35,742 bases of DNA, from assembly GCA_947629675.1 (NCBI GenBank), contig CANREM010000017.1, positions 1 to 35,742 on the forward strand. The letters are read 5' to 3'. Origin of the DNA: an uncultured Clostridia bacterium (GTDB taxonomy: Bacteria; Bacillota; Clostridia; Christensenellales; Borkfalkiaceae). The notes below the pieces were generated by a model. It saw only the letters and a list, made by a program, of their open reading frames with translations. It did no database searches and was not told the DNA's origin. Shown piece by piece: positions 6,717 to 14,112 of the stretch. Numbering within the stretch: the first letter of the stretch is position 1; the number at the start of each line of letters is the position of its first letter. The translations under genes were made by a program, and so were the position numbers.

Positions 6717-7682
6717 ATGCACTACGTATTCTTTGACATCGAATGCGCCTGCGTCTACCGCAGTGTCGCCAAAATATGCGCCTTCGGGTATGTCGTCACG
6801 GACGAGAATTTCAACGTGACGGCGCGGGAGGACATCCTCATGAACCCCAAGGGCAAATTCCACCTCACCGACAGAAAAGGCGGCGAGGGTCTCGTGTTAC
6901 CCTATGAGTACGAGGACTTCAAGAAGTACCCGCTCTTTCCCGCCCATTTCCGCAAGATCCGCGCCCTTCTAGAGGCGAAGGATGCCATCGTGTTGGGTCA
7001 TGCGACGATGAACGACGTCAACTATCTCAACCTCGAGACCAAGCGATACCGTCTACCCTCCTTCCGCTTCGAATTCCACGACACGCAGTTCTTCTGGATG
7101 AATGTGACGGGGGAGTACGGAAGGCAGGTCGGCCTCGGGGCGATCGCGGAGAATTTGGGTGTAGATTTCACCCCGCACCGCGCCGTTGACGACGCCTACG
7201 CCACCATGCGGGTGTGCGAGGCCCTCTGCAAGCGGGAGGGCGCAAACGTGCAGGAACTCATCTCCCGCTATAAGATCCGCGGCGGCAGGGTGGAAGGCTA
7301 CCGCATCACCCCCTGCGTCTCCATGGGCCAGAAGCGGTTCTATGTGGAAAAGGAGAAGGAGCGCGCCGCCTATCACAAGGCGCACGAGGAATTCTACCGC
7401 TACGTCAACAAACACATGCACAAGAAGCGGAAGGGCGCGCTCGAGGGAAAGACCTTCTGCTTTGCAAAGGACGTCGAAGTGGACGTTCCCTCCTCCGTGA
7501 AGCTCGTCGCGGCGATCTTTTCGGCGGGCGGCAAATACACATCCCATCCCGGGGAATGCAACGTCTATATCGCACGCGAGGAGGGCGGAATGCGCTTCAA
7601 TGCCGCACTCTCCTCCGGGGCGGCCTTCATTCCCTACGAGAAACTCAAAGAGGAACTCTTAAAGAGCGGAAAAGCGTCATGA
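6717..7682 (+). CDS. DEDDh (DnaQ-like) exonuclease with BRCT-like tail
   Basis: 321 aa. The N-terminal ~190 residues are a 3'-5' exonuclease fold: D7 and E9 in FFDIECA, an acidic residue at about D101 in GHATMNDVNYL, and the final H-D pair in HRAVDDAYAT (about 154-159), which gives the DEDDh set for two metal ions. Residues ~240-321 (EGKTFCFAKD, then FSAGGKYTSHPGECNVYIA) look like a BRCT-type fold, as seen in some exonuclease-like proteins; this part is less certain. The start is fixed by the motif position but has no Shine-Dalgarno sequence, since a hairpin-rich repeat ends just ahead. It overlaps the rRNA methyltransferase gene by ATGA, so the two are probably translated together. Substrate (DNA or RNA) unknown. 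Confidence 0.82.
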   Translation: MHYVFFDIECACVYRSVAKICAFGYVVTDENFNVTAREDILMNPKGKFHLTDRKGGEGLVLPYEYEDFKKYPLFPAHFRKIRALLEAKDAIVLGHATMNDVNYLNLETKRYRLPSFRFEFHDTQFFWMNVTGEYGRQVGLGAIAENLGVDFTPHRAVDDAYATMRVCEALCKREGANVQELISRYKIRGGRVEGYRITPCVSMGQKRFYVEKEKERAAYHKAHEEFYRYVNKHMHKKRKGALEGKTFCFAKDVEVDVPSSVKLVAAIFSAGGKYTSHPGECNVYIAREEGGMRFNAALSSGAAFIPYEKLKEELLKSGKAS

Positions 7683-8977
7683 TAGCCCTTCCCGAAAATT
7701 TCATAAGGCGTATGCGCGAGAGGCTGGGGGAGGACTTCCCCGCCTTTTTGGCATCGTACGATCTTCCGCCCGTCAAAGGGTTACGCATCAACACCTTGAA
7801 AATTTCCCCCGAGGAATTTTCCCGCCGCGCGCCCTTCCCGCTCGGGGAGCGGGTTTGCGACGACCCCGCCTGCGTGTATGTCGGCGAGGAAAAACCGGGG
7901 GCGGATCCCTATCACTTTGCGGGGCTATATTATGTGCAGGAGCCATCGGCGATGAAAGTGGGGGATCTTGCGGACGCATGCAAAAAAGAGCGCGTCCTCG
8001 ACCTCTGCGCCGCACCGGGCGGCAAGACGACGCACATTGCCGCGCAGATGGCGGGGGAGGGCGTCCTCATTTCCAACGAAATCAACGGCGGTCGGGCGAA
8101 GATCCTCTCGCAGAACGTCGAGCGCGTGGGCATTACAAATTGCGCCGTCACCTCTTCCGCACCCGAAAAACTTGCAGCGCGCTTTCCCGCCTTCTTCGAC
8201 CTCGTACTCGTTGACGCACCTTGCTCGGGGGAGGGGATGTTCCGCAAGGGGGAGAATGCCATTCCCGAATGGAGCGAGGAGAACGTCGCGCGGTGTGCGG
8301 CGCGCCAGCGCGCCATTCTCGACGAGGCGGCAAAAATGGTCGCGGGCGGCGGGCACCTCCTCTATTCCACCTGCACCTTTGCCGAGGAGGAGGATGAGTG
8401 GCAGGTAGCGGACTTTCTGAAGCGGCACACGGACTTTACCTGTATTGAAATGAAGAAGCTCTATCCCCACACCTTCCGCGGAGAGGGCCACTTTATCGCC
8501 CTTCTTAAGAAGAGGGAGGGGGAGACGCTGCCCGTAAGGCCGTACGCTCTGCGCAAAAACAGGGAGGCGGAACGGGCATTCGAGGCGTTTGCAAGGGAGT
8601 TCTTCGACGATAGCTTTGCGTGGTCCGAAGGGGGCATTACGACGTTGGAGAGTGGGAAAATGTTGTTTGTCCCCGCGGGCATGCCCGATTTTTCGGGACT
8701 CTATCTTCTGCGCCTCGGCGTTGAACTCGGCGAATGGGACGGAAGGACATTCAAACCCGCCCACGCCCTCGCCATGGCCTATGGGAAATTTGCGAAGGGC
8801 AAGCTCCACCTCTCCCGCGAGGAGGCGAAGAGGTACCTCATGGGGGAGACCATCTCCTGCGAAGCGTTTGCGGGCTGGGGCGTCGTCTGCGTGGACGGAT
8901 ATCCCTTGGGCCTTTGCAAGAGCGCGAACGGCATCGCAAAAAACCACCTCCCCAAAGGTTTGAGGATGTATGGGTGA
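7679..8977 (+). CDS. RsmF/YebU-like rRNA (cytosine-5) methyltransferase
   Basis: 432 aa. It transfers methyl from S-adenosylmethionine to a cytosine C5 in RNA, most likely 16S rRNA. Visible: SAM-binding LDLCAAPGGKTTHIAAQM (108-125), the catalytic cysteine motif VDAPCSGEGMFRK (178-190) and the second cysteine in LLYSTCTF (226-233), which together define the NOL1/NOP2/Sun (RsmB/NOP) family. Residues ~290-432 match the two small C-terminal domains of RsmF-type enzymes, ending in GLRMYG. The start ATG overlaps the exonuclease stop as ATGA; a longer upstream in-frame stretch is a shadow of the exonuclease. The exact rRNA position modified cannot be read from sequence. Confidence 0.9.
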   Translation: MIALPENFIRRMRERLGEDFPAFLASYDLPPVKGLRINTLKISPEEFSRRAPFPLGERVCDDPACVYVGEEKPGADPYHFAGLYYVQEPSAMKVGDLADACKKERVLDLCAAPGGKTTHIAAQMAGEGVLISNEINGGRAKILSQNVERVGITNCAVTSSAPEKLAARFPAFFDLVLVDAPCSGEGMFRKGENAIPEWSEENVARCAARQRAILDEAAKMVAGGGHLLYSTCTFAEEEDEWQVADFLKRHTDFTCIEMKKLYPHTFRGEGHFIALLKKREGETLPVRPYALRKNREAERAFEAFAREFFDDSFAWSEGGITTLESGKMLFVPAGMPDFSGLYLLRLGVELGEWDGRTFKPAHALAMAYGKFAKGKLHLSREEAKRYLMGETISCEAFAGWGVVCVDGYPLGLCKSANGIAKNHLPKGLRMYG

Positions 8978-8987
8978 TTCTTGGCGT

Positions 8988-9101
8988 CCCCATGAGGGGG
9001 AGCTGTCTGCGAAGCAGACTGAGGGGGTGTTGAAACGAATGAGAATGACACCCCTCCCGTCTCGCCGCGAGCGGCGAGACACCCACCCCTTGAGGGGTGG
9101 G
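8988..9101. repeat. Hairpin-cluster intergenic element
   Basis: Four perfect hairpins in a row: CCCC/GGGG (8988-8999), GTCTGC/GCAGAC (9005-9019), GTCTCGCCG/CGGCGAGAC (9059-9080) and CCCACCCCT/AGGGGTGGG (9082-9101). Same style as 6591-6690, without coding content. Confidence 0.65.
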
Positions 9102-9130
9102 CAAGGTTTTCGTATTCTCAACTTAAATTA

Positions 9131-9160
9131 AAAATCGGCGGCAGGGGCCGCCGATTTTTT
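9131..9160. terminator. Bidirectional rho-independent terminator
   Basis: Perfect 12-bp stem AAAATCGGCGGC (9131-9142) with GCCGCCGATTTT (9147-9158), AGGG loop and T/A runs on both sides. It serves the methyltransferase gene (plus) and the lipoprotein gene (minus), which converge here. Confidence 0.9.
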
Positions 9161-9183
9161 GATGGAGCTGTTTTCCGAATAAA

Positions 9184-12100
9184 TCATTCGTTGTAAGGGT
9201 CGTCCTCGTCGGGAGCGGCAGGCTCGGGCTTGGAGGGCTGTTCGGGCTGTGTATCTTCCTGAGGCTTGGAAGCCTTGGGCGCGCGCGGTTGTTTGGGAGC
9301 CTTGACTTTCGCCGTCTTTTTGCGCTTCGACCAGAATTTTCTGAAGATGACCGCGCCGATCGCGAAGAGGATGGCCACGCCGAGCAGTGCGGACGCAAGA
9401 TACAGCCAGATGTTGCCCGTGTCGCCCGTCGTGGTGGAAGGGGTGCTGCTCGAAGAGTCGTCCTCATCCGCCTCGTCGTTGAGGCTGGGAGCCTTATCGG
9501 GCATCTGCTCGCTCACCGAGTAGTCGATGAAGGTGCTGACGGTGGGGAAGGCCGTCCCCAAGACTTTGCCCTCGACATCTTTGCATGTGAGATAGACGAG
9601 CTGCTCGTCATAGTCGGACTGCACATATTTGCGCCAAGGGTTGCCGTCGCCGTCTTCGTCCAAGGTCGCGTCATACCGCTCGAAGTCCTTGCTGTCGTAG
9701 AGGGTGAACGCGTAGTAGCGGCCGTATTCTTTATTGAGCTTTTCGGCGTCGTCCTCATCGCGGTAAGGATATTTTTCGCCATTGTTATAGTCAAGCATGT
9801 CGTCCGCAGTCTCCGCAAGGAGTGCGTCGAAGTTGCTCACCGTCGTAGTGGTGCAGCGGTCGAAGAACACATAGCCGCCGTTCGGGAAGCCGACCGCATC
9901 GGCTTTGCCTTCTGCATAGTCGCGCTGGCCTGCCCAGAGTTCGAGACGGTAATCCTTCGCCGTGTTGCCTGCCTTCAGATAGAAGTTGACGGTGATCCAC
10001 TGATCCTTGTTGTCCGGGGTGCCCGTGACGGAGACGACGGTCTCGGGAGTCGCAGCGGGATCGTAGCTAAAGCGGGTGGGGGTCCCTTCGGGGAAGTCGT
10101 TCACTTCCGTTGAATATTTGAACGAGCCGTCGCTCTGCTCTTCGCGGTAAGCATAGTACTTGTCCTCGTGGAAGAAGAAGACAGGGGTGTCGTTGGAGTC
10201 CACATAGTTTCCGTCATCGTCCTTGTCGAAGTTGGCAAGGTTGGCATAGTACTTCGTATCGTTCTTGTCCTGTTCGTTCTTGTAGAGGCCGTTCTCCTGA
10301 AGGCGGAGAAGGATCTTGCCCTCTTTGTCGAACTTCTCGTCCTCGGGGTCCATGCTGACCACGTTGCCGTTCTCGTCATACCAATAGGTGCGGACAGGAA
10401 GGTTTGCCTTGAGCGGGTCGTTGTAGCCGTCGCTCGCGGAACCGGAGACGTCCATGAGGTAGATATATGCGGTGGTGCCGTTTGCGACCTTCAGACGGAC
10501 GGAGATCTTCGTCGCGGAGTTCGCGGAGACGCTCGCATTTTGTGCAAAGAAGCCGTAGGAAAGCTGTTGGCCTTCGCCCTCTTTCGTATTGAGAAGGACG
10601 AGGGGCTGATAGGCGGCATTTGCAGTGGTGCTGTCCGATCCGAAGAGGTTCTTCCACCAAGTATCCGCATTGCCGTTATAATCGCCTGCCGCGCCGTTCA
10701 ATGTATTCATCCAAGGGTTCTCAGCGGTATCGAGACCCACGTATTTCTTGGCGAACTCGGAGGAGAGCATGCCCGTGTAGATCCCCATTTCGTTGAGCTG
10801 CTTTGTAGTGGGATTGGGCGTACCGTCCTTGATGAGCCTGTCGCTGCCCGAAAGGACGCCCGTGTAGCTTGCGGGGCTTGCAAGCCCTTCTTCGAGCTTG
10901 TTGCCGTTTGCCGCTGCACTGTCGAACACGGAGGGATCGACCGCCGCGCCCGTGAGCGTCGTCTTCTGGGCATAGGTGCCCGTTGCGGCATAGTTGTACT
11001 GTGCGCGTGTGAGATCGTATGTCTCGAAGTTTGCGAACGCCGCATATCCTGCGCCGTAGTCGCCCGCACTGCTGTCTGCGATCGCGGTGGGGCCGAAGGT
11101 GAGTTCGAGGGAGAAGGACTTTTCGACATCGGAGTCGTTCTCTACGAAGAAGAAACACTGTACCCAGCCGTCCCAGATGTCCGTCGTCTCCTTGTCCACG
11201 TCCACCGTGGGGACGTCGTTGGAGTCAAAGGAGGCGATGGAGACCCTATTCTCGCCGTCGACGAGGATCGCACCCGCGCCGCTTCTGCCGGGAAGGATGG
11301 AGCTTGTCTTCACCCAGAAGGAGACGAGCTTACGGCTGTTGGCCCCGACCTTGAATGCCTCAAGCCCTTCGAGCGTTGCGGTGTATGCCGCGCCGTTCGT
11401 CGAGAGGAGCATGATGATGTTCTCATTTGCGAAGGGATAGTTTGCGAAATCTTCTTTGACGAAAGCGTTCAGGGTGCCGTTCACTTCTGCGGTTACGGCC
11501 TTGAGATCGTCGAGGCTATACTTTTTAAGAACGCTTCTGGGGCCACTGACGGTGCTTTCCTTGGTATTGTCGGGATAGCCGTAGTACTCGGAGGTGTAAG
11601 TGCGGTTGCCGGAGACCTCTTCGGTGAGATCGAATTTGAGGGTCCCGTTCGTGCCTTCCGCATTTTCCGGAACGGTGATCGGATCGAACTTTGCCCGAAG
11701 GTCGAGGGCGTAGTTGGTGTTTGTCTCGAACTCGCCCGTCGTCCTGCTCGTCGAATAGAACTTGCGCGCATCCTCCTTGCTGTCGAGGTCGCAGATATGG
11801 TTTGCGGGAACGGCGGGATCCACGGCGGGATCGGCACCGGTGTTGCCGTAGGCCGTGGTTTGGAACGTATCGCTGTCGATGAGCTTGCATTCGAGATCAT
11901 CGAAGAGGGCGATGCCGTCTACGGCCTCATAGCGATCGTCCGAAGTTCCGCGGCCGAGGCCGAGGACGATGCGGAAGGTGGTGGAGGCGAAGGTGTTCGC
12001 GCGGATATAGATGGTGTATTTCTGCCAGCCGTTGTTGGCGGCATTGTTTGCGGAATTGTTCGTCGTGATGATGTCGTTGATCTGCATCTGGTCGAGGGCG

Positions 12101-13005
12101 GTGGAGCCGACGTTGTTCGTCACGGCGATGTACGCGCCCGCACGCTTCGCTACGGGAACTTTATCGTAGTGCGTGAGGTTGAGCGTCTTGACCCAAACGG
12201 AGACCTCTGCCGCCGTGCCCGCGGGAAGGGAGACGTCCGTACTCGAAGTGTAGTACTTCGCGGTGCCGCTCGTCTTTTCGGAGTCGGTGTAGTGGTGGTT
12301 GTGGATCATGAGGACGCTCGAGCCATCCTGTTCCTCGCCTTCGGCGTAGTGGAGATCGATCTTGTTGTCCTCAACCGTGGAAGTCTCGTCGTTCCATGCC
12401 TCTCCCCATGCGTCCTCATAGAGATAGCGCAGATCGTCGAAATCGACGGAGTACTGATTGTCGTCGAACTTCTCGAAGCCGCTGCTCGAAGTGATGTTGA
12501 AGAAGGAATAGAACTCGGCGCGGTCGTAGAGGCTTGCCTCGTCCCAATGCTGGAGAGCGAATTGCTTTGCGGCGTCGGTGAGCTTTCCCTCGCCGTATTT
12601 TACTTCGACTTCTTCGCCCTTGTCGTTCGTCGTCGTCCTGTCGTCCTCCCTGATGAGCGGATATGTGGAACGGGACATATAGTCCCAGTCCTCGACGTTG
12701 ATGACGCCGGATGCGGAAGTGGACGAGGGGTTCTCGGAGTTTGTGGACCAGCTCTGCGGGCTGTTGATGAAGGTGCGGCGTTTGGACTGCTCCTCCTTGG
12801 TCATCTCGTTATAGAACTCGAAGTTCCCGTTTTTGATGAGTTGGGTATCGGTGGGAAGGGCGGGATCCTCCTCCGTATCATCCCCTTGGTTGGGCGTCTT
12901 TCCGCATGCGGAGAGGATGCCGAAGGAGAGTGTTGCGGAGAGCGCGATGGCAAGACCTGCCCCGAGACGTCTCTTCCATTTTGCCGATTTGAAAAATTTA
13001 GCCAT
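9184..13005 (-). CDS. Giant lipoprotein with carbohydrate-binding-like modules and C-terminal membrane anchor
   Basis: 1273 aa, starting at 13005 (AAAGGTG a few bases upstream). A lysine-rich signal peptide ends in a lipobox LSAC, so C34 should be lipidated. The ectodomain is Asp/Thr/Ser rich and has at least three beta-sandwich-like units: ~205-375 (VSVWVKT, NGWQKYTIYIRA, VDGIALFDDLE), a middle one (LVSFWVKT, WDGWVQCFFFV) and a third before the tail (WITVNFYLKAG, GGYVFFDRC). The pattern resembles CBM4/9-type sugar-binding modules, but no ligand site is proven. A Ser/Thr linker leads to a membrane helix (1199-1221), then a 52-aa Lys/Pro-rich, finally acidic tail. Both ends are thus membrane bound. 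It is transcribed alone from the promoter at 13076. Function unknown; a surface glycan-binding or envelope role is inference. Confidence 0.8.
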   Translation of the reverse strand: MAKFFKSAKWKRRLGAGLAIALSATLSFGILSACGKTPNQGDDTEEDPALPTDTQLIKNGNFEFYNEMTKEEQSKRRTFINSPQSWSTNSENPSSTSASGVINVEDWDYMSRSTYPLIREDDRTTTNDKGEEVEVKYGEGKLTDAAKQFALQHWDEASLYDRAEFYSFFNITSSSGFEKFDDNQYSVDFDDLRYLYEDAWGEAWNDETSTVEDNKIDLHYAEGEEQDGSSVLMIHNHHYTDSEKTSGTAKYYTSSTDVSLPAGTAAEVSVWVKTLNLTHYDKVPVAKRAGAYIAVTNNVGSTALDQMQINDIITTNNSANNAANNGWQKYTIYIRANTFASTTFRIVLGLGRGTSDDRYEAVDGIALFDDLECKLIDSDTFQTTAYGNTGADPAVDPAVPANHICDLDSKEDARKFYSTSRTTGEFETNTNYALDLRAKFDPITVPENAEGTNGTLKFDLTEEVSGNRTYTSEYYGYPDNTKESTVSGPRSVLKKYSLDDLKAVTAEVNGTLNAFVKEDFANYPFANENIIMLLSTNGAAYTATLEGLEAFKVGANSRKLVSFWVKTSSILPGRSGAGAILVDGENRVSIASFDSNDVPTVDVDKETTDIWDGWVQCFFFVENDSDVEKSFSLELTFGPTAIADSSAGDYGAGYAAFANFETYDLTRAQYNYAATGTYAQKTTLTGAAVDPSVFDSAAANGNKLEEGLASPASYTGVLSGSDRLIKDGTPNPTTKQLNEMGIYTGMLSSEFAKKYVGLDTAENPWMNTLNGAAGDYNGNADTWWKNLFGSDSTTANAAYQPLVLLNTKEGEGQQLSYGFFAQNASVSANSATKISVRLKVANGTTAYIYLMDVSGSASDGYNDPLKANLPVRTYWYDENGNVVSMDPEDEKFDKEGKILLRLQENGLYKNEQDKNDTKYYANLANFDKDDDGNYVDSNDTPVFFFHEDKYYAYREEQSDGSFKYSTEVNDFPEGTPTRFSYDPAATPETVVSVTGTPDNKDQWITVNFYLKAGNTAKDYRLELWAGQRDYAEGKADAVGFPNGGYVFFDRCTTTTVSNFDALLAETADDMLDYNNGEKYPYRDEDDAEKLNKEYGRYYAFTLYDSKDFERYDATLDEDGDGNPWRKYVQSDYDEQLVYLTCKDVEGKVLGTAFPTVSTFIDYSVSEQMPDKAPSLNDEADEDDSSSSTPSTTTGDTGNIWLYLASALLGVAILFAIGAVIFRKFWSKRKKTAKVKAPKQPRAPKASKPQEDTQPEQPSKPEPAAPDEDDPYNE

Positions 13006-13071
13006 ATTTACACCTTTATCCGGAGGGCTGCGAACGCATCCGCGCCCACCTGTATTTTTTCGAAGATACTT

Positions 13072-13104
13072 CTCTATTTTAATATAAAATAGAGTTTGTT
13101 GCAA
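13072..13104 (-). promoter_or_regulatory. Promoter of the giant lipoprotein with overlapping inverted repeat
   Basis: Minus-strand TTGCAA (13099-13104), 17-bp spacer, TAAAAT (13076-13081). A perfect 10-bp inverted repeat, CTCTATTTTA (13072-13081) with TAAAATAGAG (13085-13094), covers the -10 box and half of the spacer, which fits an operator. No regulator gene is adjacent. Confidence 0.6.
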
Positions 13105-13143
13105 GCACTTTCGCGTGAAAACGCAAAAAAAGAGCAAAGTTTT

Positions 13144-13172
13144 TTGCGGATTTCGCAAACTTTTCATAGAAG
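13144..13172 (+). promoter_or_regulatory. Possible promoter of the split TSUP operon
   Basis: TTGCGG (13144-13149), 17-bp spacer, TAGAAG (13167-13172). A moderate match, placed suitably 36 bp ahead of the first permease half gene. Confidence 0.4.
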
Positions 13173-13208
13173 AAGGGAGGGCGCGCCGTCGGCGCGGAGG
13201 GAGAAGAG

Positions 13209-13559
13209 ATGACAAAACGGCAGACATATCTTTTGGGAGGAACGGCAGTGGGGGTGCTCAACGGGCTGTTCGGCGGGGGAGGGGGGATGGTCGCCGTCCC
13301 CATTCTTCGGGCGGCGGGGAAGGGGGCGCGTACCGCCCATGCGACCGCCATCGCCGTCATCCTGCCCACCTCCGTTCTGAGCGGGGCCGTCTACCTTCTG
13401 CGCGGCCTCGTGCCCATATCTCTCCTTCTTCCCGTCGCGCTCGGCGTCACGGTCGGGGGTCTTTTCGGGGCAAAACTTCTTCCCCGCGTCTCCCCGAACG
13501 TTCTCACGGTCCTGTTTGCCGTCTTCATGCTCGCGGCAGGGATAAGGATGATGCTCTGA
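13209..13559 (+). CDS. TSUP (TauE/SafE) permease, N-half subunit
   Basis: 116 aa, about half the length of a normal TSUP transporter. It holds about four hydrophobic helices and the family signature FGGGGGMVAVPIL near residues 20-34. TSUP proteins move sulfite, sulfonates or other small organic anions across the plasma membrane; the substrate here is unknown. GGAGG stands about ten bases upstream of the start. The stop overlaps the start of the next gene (TGATG), so the two halves are translated together and probably form one channel as a heterodimer. A frameshifted single gene is unlikely because each half has its own start, glycine signature and complete helices. Confidence 0.85.
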   Translation: MTKRQTYLLGGTAVGVLNGLFGGGGGMVAVPILRAAGKGARTAHATAIAVILPTSVLSGAVYLLRGLVPISLLLPVALGVTVGGLFGAKLLPRVSPNVLTVLFAVFMLAAGIRMML

Positions 13560-13951
13560 TGTCCTTCCTCGTATTTTTCGCTTGCGGCATCTTCGGCGGC
13601 GTCCTCGGGGGGATGGGAATGGGCGGCGGCACCCTTCTCATCCCCCTCCTCACCATCTTTTGCGGAGTGGAACAGGCGGCGGCGCAGGGGGTGAACCTTC
13701 TCTCCTTTCTGCCCATGTCCCTCCTCGCCCTCTCCGTCCATGCCAAAAGCGGCCTGCTCGAGAGGGAAGGGCTTTTCATGATGATCCTTCCCGCCTTCCT
13801 CTTCTCTGCGGGAGCGGCCCTCTTTGCCGCCTATCTTCCGGGAGAAACGCTCCGCCGCGCCTTCGGGCTGTTCCTTGTCCTTTTGTCCCTGTCCCAATTT
13901 GTGCGCGCCCTTCGGGGAAGGCGGCAGAGAAGGGGGAAGGGCCTTTCATGA
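13559..13951 (+). CDS. TSUP (TauE/SafE) permease, C-half subunit
   Basis: 130 aa. It starts at the ATG inside TGATG, with AAGGATG a few bases upstream in the previous gene. About four membrane segments and the signature GMGGGTLLIPLL near residues 22-33 mirror the first half, as expected from the internal duplication of full-length TSUP proteins. The last ~20 residues are Arg/Lys rich and should lie in the cytosol. Longer in-frame readings starting upstream run out of phase through the first subunit gene and are not real. Confidence 0.85.
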   Translation: MSFLVFFACGIFGGVLGGMGMGGGTLLIPLLTIFCGVEQAAAQGVNLLSFLPMSLLALSVHAKSGLLEREGLFMMILPAFLFSAGAALFAAYLPGETLRRAFGLFLVLLSLSQFVRALRGRRQRRGKGLS

Positions 13952-13990
13952 AAATCGCGCCTTTATACGGAAATATTTTCAAAAAGGGTA

Positions 13991-14019
13991 TAGACAAACC
14001 CCCGAACCTGTGTTAAAAT
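13991..14019 (+). promoter_or_regulatory. Promoter of the Ppx/GppA gene
   Basis: TAGACA (13991-13996), 17-bp spacer, TAAAAT (14014-14019). The rest of the 13952-14112 gap shows nothing recognisable. Confidence 0.6.
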
Positions 14020-14112
14020 GAAGGCAGAATTCATTAAAATCGGGTACTATACCGCGCATGAGCCGTATACATGCGCACCGCGCGATCGCAGAAAAGGATA
14101 GGGAATATTCTC

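Noticed and set aside
9289-13092. Long plus-strand frames opposite the giant lipoprotein, up to 974 aa
   Set aside because: They arise from the GC-rich antisense of a real gene: no ribosome binding site, no domain, Val/Arg/Glu-rich composition, and the minus-strand gene has promoter, signal peptide and terminator.
13115-13558. N-terminal extension of the second TSUP gene
   Set aside because: The frame runs out of phase through the first TSUP subunit, is Arg-rich, and a proper ATG at 13559 overlaps the preceding stop.
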